In this document: positions 33,638 through 41,928 of the stretch, in pieces
Position numbering within the stretch: the stretch's first letter is position 1
Layout: each line of letters begins with the position of its first letter
Assembly (NCBI RefSeq): GCF_014207375.1
Contig: NZ_JACHEE010000007.1
Coordinates: 1-64,000, forward strand
Reading direction: 5' to 3'
Source: Arthrobacter sp. AZCC_0090
GTDB lineage: Bacteria > Actinomycetota > Actinomycetes > Actinomycetales > Micrococcaceae
Length of the DNA: 64,000 nucleotides
Program-made: the position numbers and the translations under genes
Notes under the pieces: model-generated
Told to the model about the DNA's origin: nothing
What the model saw: the letters and a program-made list of their open reading frames with translations, nothing else
Database searches by the model: none

Positions 33638-34693
33638 TCACGCCGTCGTCGTCCATTCCATTGCGGGGAGCAACTCACCTGCGGCGGTGGGTACGACGGC
33701 GCCGGTCGCAGTCGAGTCTGGGTTCAGCATCCAGCCGACCCGCTTGGCCGTGCTCAGCATCACGACGCTTTCTACGAGTTCAATCCTGGGAATGCGCTGC
33801 TGGATGGCGAGTTCCATCTCCATGACCTCGGCCAGCGAACGCAGCCACATGATGATCACAAAGTTAGTGCTCCCCGTGGTGGAGGCCGTGAACCTGACGT
33901 TCCTGACGGCCCGTAGCTCCGCAGCCGCGGCCTCGTGCTGGCCTGCTGGAACGTTCGCGAACCACTGGCACGTGATGGGATACCCGGAGAATTGCTGGGC
34001 GATTTCGCAGCGGAAGGACAGCATCCGGCTCGCGAGCACACGGCCCAACTGCCGCTGGACCGTGGCGGGGTGACGCCCCAGGGCGCGTGCGATCTCCGCG
34101 GCGGATGCCCTTCCATCACGGGCGAGGAAGGGAAGGAGGGCCATGTGGCTCTCCGGCAGCGGGGTGACCATTGCGTACGGGTCAGACGGATTGGCGGCTT
34201 CCGGCCCGGCAAGGGCACGCAGCGCCTGCTGCTCCGCCCGGCTCAGCAGGTTGAGCCGCCACGCATAGCCACTCGTATGGATCCGCGTGCAGAGCGAGGT
34301 CCGGTACTTGGTGAGCCCCCGGATTTCCTTGAGCTGGGGCAAGAGGCGGGTGCTGAACGCGCCCAGGTCTTGGGTGATCACAGTCAGCATGAGGTCCCGG
34401 TTGCTGGCGGCTTCCTCAACCGTGATGACTTCCGGAATCGCCGCGAGCGCGGCTGTGACCTCGGGCCGGCGGTGCATCTCGCAGTCCACGTCGATCAGTG
34501 CCAAGCAAGCATTCTTCGGATCGCCCATGAGGTGCGCGGTGGTCCAGGCAGCTCCGGACTCGCGCAAGCGGTCCCATCTGGAGGCCAACGTGGTGGCATG
34601 GACGTCCAGGACGGCGGCGGCGTCGGACCAACTGATCCGCGGCGAGATCTGGAGGGCATTGATCAACCGGAGGTCCTCTTCGCTGAGCTCCAT
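33638..34693 (-). CDS. Lrp/AsnC-family regulator, double-length
   Basis: 351 aa, about twice a normal Lrp protein. It contains two HTH-RAM units: HTH 1 at ~5-50 (EEDLRLINALQISPRISWSDAAAVLDVHATTLASRWDRL), HTH 2 at ~185-235 (MALLPFLARDGRASAAEIARALGRHPATVQRQL), each followed by a ligand-binding RAM-like region. Such double forms occur in Arthrobacter-like bacteria near catabolic genes. The ATG at 34693 has GGAGG upstream. It is divergent from the M20 amidohydrolase/MHS transporter genes and is their likely regulator. Confidence 0.87.
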   Translation of the reverse strand: MELSEEDLRLINALQISPRISWSDAAAVLDVHATTLASRWDRLRESGAAWTTAHLMGDPKNACLALIDVDCEMHRRPEVTAALAAIPEVITVEEAASNRDLMLTVITQDLGAFSTRLLPQLKEIRGLTKYRTSLCTRIHTSGYAWRLNLLSRAEQQALRALAGPEAANPSDPYAMVTPLPESHMALLPFLARDGRASAAEIARALGRHPATVQRQLGRVLASRMLSFRCEIAQQFSGYPITCQWFANVPAGQHEAAAAELRAVRNVRFTASTTGSTNFVIIMWLRSLAEVMEMELAIQQRIPRIELVESVVMLSTAKRVGWMLNPDSTATGAVVPTAAGELLPAMEWTTTA

Positions 34694-34743
34694 GAGCGAT
34701 CGCCTCCTTAGCAGTGCATGAATCCTGTTAATTCTGGCATGCG

Positions 34744-34759
34744 CCTGAATTTTTTCAGG
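34744..34759. promoter_or_regulatory. Candidate Lrp-type operator palindrome
   Basis: CCTGAA-TTTT-TTCAGG, with perfect 6-bp arms around an A/T centre, in the 143-bp gap between the divergent Lrp-type regulator and the M20 amidohydrolase. AT-rich centres are usual for Lrp/AsnC sites. A second palindrome, TAGCTATAGCTA, lies near 34794-34805. Confidence 0.45.
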
Positions 34760-34836
34760 GGTTTTGAAGATTGTGAGGCCAATCACTCCACAATAGCTAT
34801 AGCTACCTACCAAACGTTCAGGAAACAGGAGAACAC

Positions 34837-36057
34837 ATGTCGATCGCCGCAGACGCCAAAGAGATGCAGGGAGAAATCGCGCGGTTCCGCCACGAACTCC
34901 ACCAGGAGCCGGAAATCGGCCTGGACCTCCCTCGCACTCAGGAAAAGGTGCTCAAGGCGCTCGACGGACTCCCGTACGAAATCACCCTTGGTGAGAGCAC
35001 GACGTCGGTCACTGCTGTGTTGCGCGGCGGCGCCCCGCACGCTTCAGCGCAGAAGCCAACGGTGCTGCTCCGCGCCGATATGGACGGCCTTCCCGTCCAG
35101 GAGCGCACCGGCGTCGAGTTCTCGTCGAAGATCGATGGCGCCATGCACGCCTGCGGCCACGACCTCCACACCTCCATGCTCGCCGGAGCCGCCACCCTGC
35201 TGGCCGAACGGCGCCATCAGTTGGCCGGCGACGTCGTCCTGATGTTCCAGCCGGGCGAGGAAGGCTTCGACGGGGCCGGCCACATGATCCGCGAAGGCAT
35301 CCTGGACGCTGCAGGCCGCCGCGTTGACGCCGCCTACGGCATGCACGTGTTCTCCTCCCTGGAACCGTACGGCCAGTTCTGCACCAAGCCGGGTGTGATG
35401 ATGAGTGCCTCGGACGGGCTCTTCGTCACCGTGCTGGGTGCTGGCGGGCACGGTTCAGCGCCCCACGCGGCCAAGGACCCAGTCACGGCCGCTGCCGAAA
35501 TGGTGACCGCGCTGCAGACCATGATCACGCGGCAATTTAACATGTTCGATCCGGTAGTCCTCACCGTTGGCGTGCTGCAGGCCGGTACCAAACGGAATGT
35601 CATTCCCGAATCCGCCCGCTTCGAAGCCACCATCCGCACCTTCTCGGAAGCCTCCCGCGACCGGATGATGACCGCGATTCCGCAACTCCTCAAGGGCATC
35701 GCCGCAGGCCATGGCTTGGAAGTGGATGTCGACTACCGCGGCGAATACCCCATGACTGTCACCGACGAGGACGAGACACACACTGCCGAGAACGTCATCT
35801 CGGGCATGTTCGGCGATTCCCGGCTCTCGCGCTGGGCCACGCCGATGAGCGGCTCGGAAGATTTTTCCCGGGTCCTGGCCGAAGTGCCTGGAACCTTCGT
35901 AGGCCTCAGCGCCGTGCCCCAGGGTGTAGACCACACCACCTCACCGTTCAACCACTCCCCCTACGCCACCTTCGACGACGGCGTCCTGTCCGACGGTGCG
36001 GCGCTCTACGCAGAGCTCGCGGTCTCCCGCATCGCCACCCTCGCCGCCAGCAACTAA
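34837..36057 (+). CDS. M20-family amidohydrolase (hippurate/IAA-amino acid hydrolase-like)
   Basis: 406 aa, two-domain M20D peptidase. Metal ligands are in GAMHACGHDLHTSML (Cys106, His108) and QPGEEGFDGAGHMI, with the dimerisation-domain block GGHGSAPHAAKDPV and C-terminal GSEDFSRVL and FNHSPY. Family members cleave N-acyl or aromatic acyl amino acid amides such as hippurate or indole-acetyl conjugates. AGGAGAA precedes the ATG. It is followed after 31 bp by an MHS transporter, so uptake and cleavage are encoded together. Confidence 0.9.
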   Translation: MSIAADAKEMQGEIARFRHELHQEPEIGLDLPRTQEKVLKALDGLPYEITLGESTTSVTAVLRGGAPHASAQKPTVLLRADMDGLPVQERTGVEFSSKIDGAMHACGHDLHTSMLAGAATLLAERRHQLAGDVVLMFQPGEEGFDGAGHMIREGILDAAGRRVDAAYGMHVFSSLEPYGQFCTKPGVMMSASDGLFVTVLGAGGHGSAPHAAKDPVTAAAEMVTALQTMITRQFNMFDPVVLTVGVLQAGTKRNVIPESARFEATIRTFSEASRDRMMTAIPQLLKGIAAGHGLEVDVDYRGEYPMTVTDEDETHTAENVISGMFGDSRLSRWATPMSGSEDFSRVLAEVPGTFVGLSAVPQGVDHTTSPFNHSPYATFDDGVLSDGAALYAELAVSRIATLAASN

Positions 36058-36088
36058 CAACCACCACCCCAGCCACTTGGAGCAAGAC

Positions 36089-37381
36089 ATGACCGCCACC
36101 GTAGGCGCTTCAGCCACAGTTCAGGTTCACAAGTCCCACCTGCGGACCCTCATCGGCACCGGCATCGGCAACGCCGTCGAATGGTACGACTGGGCAATCT
36201 ACGCCACGTTCTCGCCCTTCATCGCCAGCGCCCTCTTCAGCAGTGCCGACCCCACGTCGGCGGTCCTCTCCACGCTGGCGATCTTCGCCGTCGGATTCGT
36301 GGCCCGCCCGTTCGGTGGCTTCGTCTTTGGTTGGATCGGCGACAGGATCGGCCGCAAGACGTCCATGACAATCGCGGTCGGCCTGGCCGCCTTCGGCAGC
36401 CTGCTGATCGGCATTGCTCCCACGTTCCAGGCTGTCGGGACGCTGGCCTCCGTCATGCTCCTGGTGGCCCGCCTCATCCAAGGCCTCGCCCACGGTGGCG
36501 AGCTGCCGTCGTCGCAAACATACCTGTCCGAAATGGCTCCCAAGGAAAAGCGCGGTTTCTGGTCCACGCTCATCTACACCTCCGGAACCGCCGGCATCCT
36601 TGCCGGAACCTTGCTGGGCGCCATCCTGACCGGGGTGCTGAGCAAGGCTGACATGAACTCCTGGGGCTGGCGCGTCCCGTTCCTGGTGGGCGGCGCCCTG
36701 GGCATCTACGCCTTGGTCATGCGGGCCAAGATGAAGGAGACCGAGGCGTTCGAAGCCGAAGCGCCGAAGGAAAAGCGCGAGCCGATGTGGCCGCAGATCG
36801 TCAAATACCGCAAGCAAGCCCTGCAGGTGATCGGGCTGACCGTCGGCCTTACCGTTGTCTACTACATCTGGGGCGTCGTGGCGCCGAGCTACGCGGCAAC
36901 CACCCTCAAGATGGACCGCGGAGAAGCCCTGTGGGCCGGAGTCATCGGCAACGTCGCATTCATCGCCTCACTCCCGTTCTGGGGCAAGCTGTCCGACCGC
37001 ATCGGCCGCAAGCCCGTGTTGATCGTGAGCTCTGCCGGTGCCGCCCTGCTGCACTTCCCCATGACGTGGCTCCTGAAGGACTCCCCTTGGCAGCTGGCCG
37101 TTTCGATGTCTGTGATGTTGTTCTTCATTGCCGGCAGCGCCTCGATTGTCCCGGCCGTGTACGCCGAGCTCTTCCCGACCAAGATCCGCACCGTGGGCGT
37201 CGGCGTCCCGTACTCCATCTGCGTTGCTGCATTTGGCGGGACGGCCCCGTACCTGCAGACCTGGCTCGGCAGCATCGGCCAAGCCAACCTGTTCAACGTG
37301 TACGCCGTGATCCTGCTGGCCATCGGAATCGCGTTCGCCTTCATGATCCCTGAAACCAAGGGCAAGGACCTGACCCACTAA
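36089..37381 (+). CDS. MHS-type MFS symporter
   Basis: 430 aa with 12 predicted helices. GTGIGNAVEWYDWAIYATFSPFIAS at the N-terminus and GWIGDRIGRKTSM after helix 2 are the hallmark of the metabolite:H+ symporter group (ShiA, ProP, KgtP relatives), and LARLIQGLAHGGELPSS-like residues follow in helix 4. It probably imports the acyl-amino acid used by the M20 enzyme encoded 31 bp upstream. The substrate is not deducible from sequence. A REP-like palindrome separates it from the convergent carboxyltransferase. Confidence 0.88.
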   Translation: MTATVGASATVQVHKSHLRTLIGTGIGNAVEWYDWAIYATFSPFIASALFSSADPTSAVLSTLAIFAVGFVARPFGGFVFGWIGDRIGRKTSMTIAVGLAAFGSLLIGIAPTFQAVGTLASVMLLVARLIQGLAHGGELPSSQTYLSEMAPKEKRGFWSTLIYTSGTAGILAGTLLGAILTGVLSKADMNSWGWRVPFLVGGALGIYALVMRAKMKETEAFEAEAPKEKREPMWPQIVKYRKQALQVIGLTVGLTVVYYIWGVVAPSYAATTLKMDRGEALWAGVIGNVAFIASLPFWGKLSDRIGRKPVLIVSSAGAALLHFPMTWLLKDSPWQLAVSMSVMLFFIAGSASIVPAVYAELFPTKIRTVGVGVPYSICVAAFGGTAPYLQTWLGSIGQANLFNVYAVILLAIGIAFAFMIPETKGKDLTH

Positions 37382-37394
37382 CTCCAACGTCCGG

Positions 37395-37462
37395 ACCCAA
37401 CTAACTCGCAGTTAACGTCGTTTACAGGCCTGAAAACGACAACAACTGCGAGTCAGTTGGGT
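37395..37462. repeat. 68-bp REP-like palindrome, copy 2
   Basis: CCCAACTAACTCGCAGTT at the left pairs with AACTGCGAGTCAGTTGGG at the right, and GTCGTTT with AAACGAC further in, around ACAGGCCTGA: 28-bp arms with only four mismatches. It lies between the convergent MHS transporter and carboxyltransferase genes, and its last base is the first base of the latter's stop on the plus strand. Same element as 31305-31372. Confidence 0.85.
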
Positions 37463-38931
37463 TAAAGCTGCGCGGCGATCTGTCGGGAGGCGGCTTCCGC
37501 GAGGCGCTTCGCGAAACCCTCCCCCTCGCCCACTACCTCGTCCACGGCACCGTCTTCGAGGAGTGTGCGTGCTCCGATCCGTTGCCGTTCGCTCAACGCG
37601 GCCGCCCGGGACGTGTCCCCATGCACGATCATGCTGGCACCCTCCGGCGGCAGCGGCGCAAGCCAGGCGTGCTCGGCCGCCACCGTGCGGCGGGCAGCCG
37701 CGATGGCAAGCGCCCCGCCACCGGTCCCCTCACCGAGGAGCACGGCAACGCTTGGCACGGTGAGTTCAAGCATCCCCGCAATGCAATCCGCGATCCCACC
37801 CGCGATTGCTGATTCCTCTGCACGGACTGAAAGCTCGGCGCCCGGAGTATCCACCACCGTCACGAGCGGCAGCCCCAGCTCCTCGGCGAGGCGCATGCCC
37901 CGGCGAGCCTGGGCCAACCCGGCAGTATCGAGGACACTCCCCGCCCGCTGGGCGGCACGGTCCTGGCCAACGACGACGACGGGCCGGCCTTCCAGCTCAG
38001 CCAGCACGACGGCGGTGCTCGCGGAAGTTGCCCCGCGGCCCGTGCCGTGCAAACGCACGAGGCGGCCGAACCCGCCGTCGAGCAATTCGCTCAGGCCGGG
38101 ACGCCCGGCGTCGCGAGTCCGCAAGACCGAATCCCAAGCGGAAGCGTCGCCGCTGGACGCGGCTTGACCCGGTAATCTCCCGGCGTCCTCCCACGATCCA
38201 CGGGCGGCGAGAATCGCCAGCACCTCAGCGGCAATGTTCCTGAATCCCTGCACATCCACGACGGCGTCGACCGTTCCATGGGCGAGGAGGTGCTCACTCC
38301 GCTGGACCCCCTCGGGAAACTCCTGCCCGGTGAGTCCGGCGTAGACCTTGGGACCCAGGAAGCCAACCAGCCCACCCGGCTCCGCCACCGTGACATGCCC
38401 CAACGATCCCCAGGAGGCGAAGACGCCGCCCGTGGTCGGGTGCCGGAGGTAGGCCAAGTAAGGCAGTCCGAGCCTCTTGAAGGCCGTGAGCGCCTCCGTG
38501 ATCCGCACCATCTGCAAGAAGGCGAGGGTGCCTTCTTGCATGCGGGTTCCCCCTGACGCGGGAGCGGCAACGAGGGGCAGCCGACGACGGCCGGCCTCGT
38601 CGATTGCCGCGATGATCCGCTCTGCGGCGGCCCGGCCGATCGAGCCGCCAAGGAAGGCGAACTCGCTGGCCAGGACCGCCACGGGCTGTCCATCCAGCGT
38701 TCCCTCGCCCGTAAGTACGGACTCGTCGGTACCGCTGCGCTCCCGGGCCCGGGCCAGGTCCGCGAGGTATGCGGCGTCTGCCCCCGGCGGAGCCGAGACC
38801 GGACGGTCCCAACTGCGGAAACTTCCGGCGTCGAGAAGCTGGTTGAGCAGCTCTGCCCCGCTAAGGCGGCGCTGCCGCGTTCCAATGGAGCCGGACTCCG
38901 AGGGACGGGCGGCCTCAGTCACCGCCGTCAT
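37462..38931 (-). CDS. Acyl-CoA carboxylase carboxyltransferase, beta-alpha fusion
   Basis: 489 aa. Both halves of a biotin-dependent carboxyltransferase are fused: the beta-like half (~20-250, ASEFAFLGGSIGRAAAERI, PASGGTRMQEGTLAFLQM, GFLGPKVYAGLTG) and the alpha-like half (~290-480, TPGAELSVRAEESAIAGG, GEGTGGGALAIAAARR). No zinc ribbon of bacterial AccD is present. It would carboxylate, or in reverse decarboxylate, a CoA thioester, needing a biotin carrier from elsewhere. The ATG overlaps the CoA-transferase stop (ATGA). Last gene of the five-gene operon. Confidence 0.85.
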   Translation of the reverse strand: MTAVTEAARPSESGSIGTRQRRLSGAELLNQLLDAGSFRSWDRPVSAPPGADAAYLADLARARERSGTDESVLTGEGTLDGQPVAVLASEFAFLGGSIGRAAAERIIAAIDEAGRRRLPLVAAPASGGTRMQEGTLAFLQMVRITEALTAFKRLGLPYLAYLRHPTTGGVFASWGSLGHVTVAEPGGLVGFLGPKVYAGLTGQEFPEGVQRSEHLLAHGTVDAVVDVQGFRNIAAEVLAILAARGSWEDAGRLPGQAASSGDASAWDSVLRTRDAGRPGLSELLDGGFGRLVRLHGTGRGATSASTAVVLAELEGRPVVVVGQDRAAQRAGSVLDTAGLAQARRGMRLAEELGLPLVTVVDTPGAELSVRAEESAIAGGIADCIAGMLELTVPSVAVLLGEGTGGGALAIAAARRTVAAEHAWLAPLPPEGASMIVHGDTSRAAALSERQRIGARTLLEDGAVDEVVGEGEGFAKRLAEAASRQIAAQL

Positions 38932-40157
38932 GACGATCCCGAGCCGAGCAACGCGGCATCATCAAGCCATGCCCGCACGGCGTCGTCGTGCTCTCCGAGC
39001 CTCGGCGGGGCAGAGTGACGCAACCTGGTGGTCTCGGTGCCGTCCGGCTGGAAGAAACGCAGCGGCGATCCCGGGACCTCGATACGTCCAAGTGTGGGGT
39101 GCTGAAGTTCGAGCGCGAGGTGCTGGCTGCGGGTTTGTTCCCAGGCGAAGACTTCATCCAGGGAACGGACCCGGCCTCCCGGCACCCCGGCCGCTTCGAG
39201 CCGCGCGAGCAGCTCCTCGGCGTCGGACACTGAGAACGCGGCTTCGATCGTTTCGATCAGCTCGGCCTTGTGGGCCACCCGGGACTGGTTGTCCTGCCAG
39301 CGCCCGTCCTCGGTGCTGAGGCCGAACTCCGCCGCGAAACGGCGCCACAGGCCTTCGGATCCCACCGCAATCTGCACCGCGCCGCCGGCACAGCGGAACA
39401 GTCCGTATGGGGCGATCGAGGGATGGTGGTTGCCTTGGGCCTGCGGCACTTCGCCACCCACGGTCCAGCGTGTGCCCTGGAAAGCGAGCACGCTGACGAT
39501 CGAGGACAGCAGGGACGTGCGCACCACTTGGCCGCGGCCCGTCCGCTCGCGTTCCAAGAGGGCGGCCAGCACACCGTAGGCGCCGTGGATTCCTGCCAGA
39601 ACATCGCCGATCGGCACGCCGACCCGCTGCGGGTCTTCCGGTCCTGAGCCGGTCAGGGACATCAGCCCGGCTTCGCCCTGGGCAATCTGGTCGTATCCGG
39701 CACGGTGCCCCTCGGGTCCGTCGTGGCCGAATCCACTGATGGCGAGGACCACCAGTCTCGGATTCAACTCCTCGAGGCTCGCAGGATCAAAGCCGAGCCG
39801 GTCCAGCGTTCCCGGGCGGAAGTTCTCCACGAGCACATCGGCCCGGCGCAGCAGTTCCCGCAGGGCGGCTTTGCCTTCCGCTGCTTTGAGGTCCAGCCGA
39901 ATGGACTCCTTGTTCCGGTTGCACGAAAGGAAGTACGTGGACTCCCGGCCCTCGGGAGTGTCGACGAAGGGCGGTCCCCAACCGCGGGTATCGTCCCCGC
40001 CGTCGGGATTCTCGACTTTGATGACGCGGGCGCCGAGGTCGCCGAGCATCATGCCGGCGTGGGGACCGGCAAGGGCACGGGAGAGGTCGACGACGAGCTT
40101 GCCGGCGAGCGGACCTTCGTGCTCCTGCTTGTGGTTGGGGAATGCCTGCTGCGTCAT
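38928..40157 (-). CDS. CaiB/BaiF (class III) CoA-transferase
   Basis: 409 aa, usual length. VVDLSRALAGPHAGMMLGDLGARVIKVENP at the N-terminus and the catalytic Asp156 in RAGYDQIAQGEAGLM are diagnostic; VLVENFRPGTLDRLG and PYGLFRCAGGAVQIAVGSE follow. It moves CoA between acids, activating the product of the pathway. The ATG at 40157 overlaps the stop of the symporter (ATGA). With a carboxyltransferase next to it, the acid is likely taken to an acyl-CoA and then carboxylated; the substrate is unknown. Confidence 0.9.
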   Translation of the reverse strand: MTQQAFPNHKQEHEGPLAGKLVVDLSRALAGPHAGMMLGDLGARVIKVENPDGGDDTRGWGPPFVDTPEGRESTYFLSCNRNKESIRLDLKAAEGKAALRELLRRADVLVENFRPGTLDRLGFDPASLEELNPRLVVLAISGFGHDGPEGHRAGYDQIAQGEAGLMSLTGSGPEDPQRVGVPIGDVLAGIHGAYGVLAALLERERTGRGQVVRTSLLSSIVSVLAFQGTRWTVGGEVPQAQGNHHPSIAPYGLFRCAGGAVQIAVGSEGLWRRFAAEFGLSTEDGRWQDNQSRVAHKAELIETIEAAFSVSDAEELLARLEAAGVPGGRVRSLDEVFAWEQTRSQHLALELQHPTLGRIEVPGSPLRFFQPDGTETTRLRHSAPPRLGEHDDAVRAWLDDAALLGSGSS

Positions 40158-41626
40158 GCTTCGATACCCACGGCGGTGTGTACCGGCTGCTGCTCGGGCG
40201 AGGATTGCCCGACGCCGGCTGCTCCCCCGGCGACCGCCTGCGGATTGCGACGACGGCGGATAAGCTCCGCGACGGCCAGTACCGCAAGGTTTGGGGCGAG
40301 GGCGATGAGGCCCGAATCGATGCCGCCCGTGGGGATGTTGCCGAAGGTAATGACGGCTACCGTGAGCGTGCCGACAATAATCCCCAGATTGACCGGCACG
40401 GCACCGATGCGGACTTTGCGTCCGATCGCGATGGCGACGGCGGGAGCGAGCTGCGTGAGGCCGCCGTACGTGAGCAGCAGGAGCGCGCCGATGTCCGATT
40501 TCGCGAGACCGAAAGCCAGTGCCAGTCCGACGGCGATAGCGACCACCACGTGGTTGATCCGGAAGCGCAGCTTGGGGTTCTTTACGGACAGCAGGTTGTT
40601 CGAGACAAGCGAGGAGATGCCCATGGCAATTGCACCTGCCGGGACCATGGCGGCCGCGGCCCCACCGATCGCGATCACAGCGATCAGCGGCTCTGGCAGG
40701 GTGTGCTGGGCGATGCCCAAGAGGACAAAGTTTCCCTTGGTCTTGGGGTCGAGGACCAAAGTAGCCGCGATTCCGGCAGTGATCGGAATGAGCAGCAGGA
40801 ACTGGTAGACGGCAAGCCATTTGACGTTGTCCCGAAGCACAGCGCCGCTCTTCGCAGCGAGGACCGGCGGCCACAAATGCGGGAAGGTGTTGAGGCCGGC
40901 GCCGATGCTGGTCACGATCACCGAGGTCACCCAGAAGGTGGCGTCGAAGCCCGGACGGCTGATGGTGAGGTAGCTCGGAGCGGTGTCCATGACCTTCGCG
41001 AAAATGTCCGGGATACCGCCGATGCCTGCCACCACACCTGCCAGTACGATCACTAGGGCGGCGAGCATGGCGAAGTCCTTGAAGACCGCCACCTTGGCGA
41101 GTCCGCGGATACCCGCCCAGATGACGAAGACGACCACCAGCACGCTCGCCACGGCCATGCTGTAGCCACGGGCCGATTCGCTGCCGGTCGCGAGCTGGAC
41201 GATCAAGCCGAGTCCGGTGATCTGCAGTTGCAGGTACGGGATGAGGAAGACGGCGCCCACCACGGCCACGGTCTTGCCTAGGGCCTTGCTATTGAAACGG
41301 TCCTGGAAAAAATCCGCCATGGTCAGGTAACCCCTGTTCGCGCCGAGCTGGCGCTGGCGGGGAACAACGAAGTACTGGACGATGCAGTTGATGGTCAGAT
41401 AGGCAACGGCGAAGAGCGCGGCAACGCCGCCACCGAAGGCGATTCCGGCGAGGCCCAGGAAGCTGAAGGTGGTGAGGGACTCCCCTGCTTGGAGGAACCA
41501 GCTGGTCCAGCGGGGCAAATCCCGCTTGCCGACTGTCCAGGTGGAGAGTTCGGTCTGGCGTCGGCGGCCCGCGACGCCGAGTGCGCCGATTCCGACAATT
41601 CCGATGATGATGGCGACTGTAAGCAT
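40154..41626 (-). CDS. Sodium:solute symporter (SSS family)
   Basis: 490 aa with about 13 hydrophobic segments. LSTWTVGKRDLPRWTSWFLQAGESLTTFSFLGLAG near the N-terminus and ADFFQDRFNSKALG match the SSS family, in the branch related to pantothenate/monocarboxylate carriers that is accompanied by a DUF3311 subunit. It starts on the last base of the DUF3311 stop (TGATG). It is expected to import the acid or amide substrate of this operon with sodium. Confidence 0.9.
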   Translation of the reverse strand: MLTVAIIIGIVGIGALGVAGRRRQTELSTWTVGKRDLPRWTSWFLQAGESLTTFSFLGLAGIAFGGGVAALFAVAYLTINCIVQYFVVPRQRQLGANRGYLTMADFFQDRFNSKALGKTVAVVGAVFLIPYLQLQITGLGLIVQLATGSESARGYSMAVASVLVVVFVIWAGIRGLAKVAVFKDFAMLAALVIVLAGVVAGIGGIPDIFAKVMDTAPSYLTISRPGFDATFWVTSVIVTSIGAGLNTFPHLWPPVLAAKSGAVLRDNVKWLAVYQFLLLIPITAGIAATLVLDPKTKGNFVLLGIAQHTLPEPLIAVIAIGGAAAAMVPAGAIAMGISSLVSNNLLSVKNPKLRFRINHVVVAIAVGLALAFGLAKSDIGALLLLTYGGLTQLAPAVAIAIGRKVRIGAVPVNLGIIVGTLTVAVITFGNIPTGGIDSGLIALAPNLAVLAVAELIRRRRNPQAVAGGAAGVGQSSPEQQPVHTAVGIEA

Positions 41627-41928
41627 CAGTGGGCCTCTGTCTCGTTCGTGGTGGTGGCTCCGCTAGTTGTCGCAGCGCATGCCAAGGCGCTTTGCTCGGC
41701 TTCAAGACGATCGAGTTCGGCACCGCCTTCGCGGAGGTAAGTGTGCTCGATAATCTGCAAGGCAACGATCGTGGCGACGATCATGAGCGCCATCCAGACG
41801 ATCGCCGAGGGGAGGCCCAGCCATAGGGTGGGTGTGGAAACGAAGGGCAGGAATGGAGTGATGACCATGCCGACGATGGGGATGGAGGCAATGGTCAACC
41901 TCTTGGGGGATGCCAGGGTAGTGCTCAT
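41626..41928 (-). CDS. DUF3311-like small membrane subunit of the symporter
   Basis: 100 aa with two hydrophobic helices (IPIVGMVITPFLPFV and IVWMALMIVATIVALQII), the second ending in a charged region (EHTYLREGGAELDRLEAEQ). Small proteins of this kind sit directly before SSS symporter genes and are thought to be accessory subunits. AAGGAG precedes the ATG at 41928, which overlaps the amidase stop. The C-terminal 30 residues are Ala/Thr-rich and probably unstructured. Confidence 0.8.
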   Translation of the reverse strand: MSTTLASPKRLTIASIPIVGMVITPFLPFVSTPTLWLGLPSAIVWMALMIVATIVALQIIEHTYLREGGAELDRLEAEQSALACAATTSGATTTNETEAH

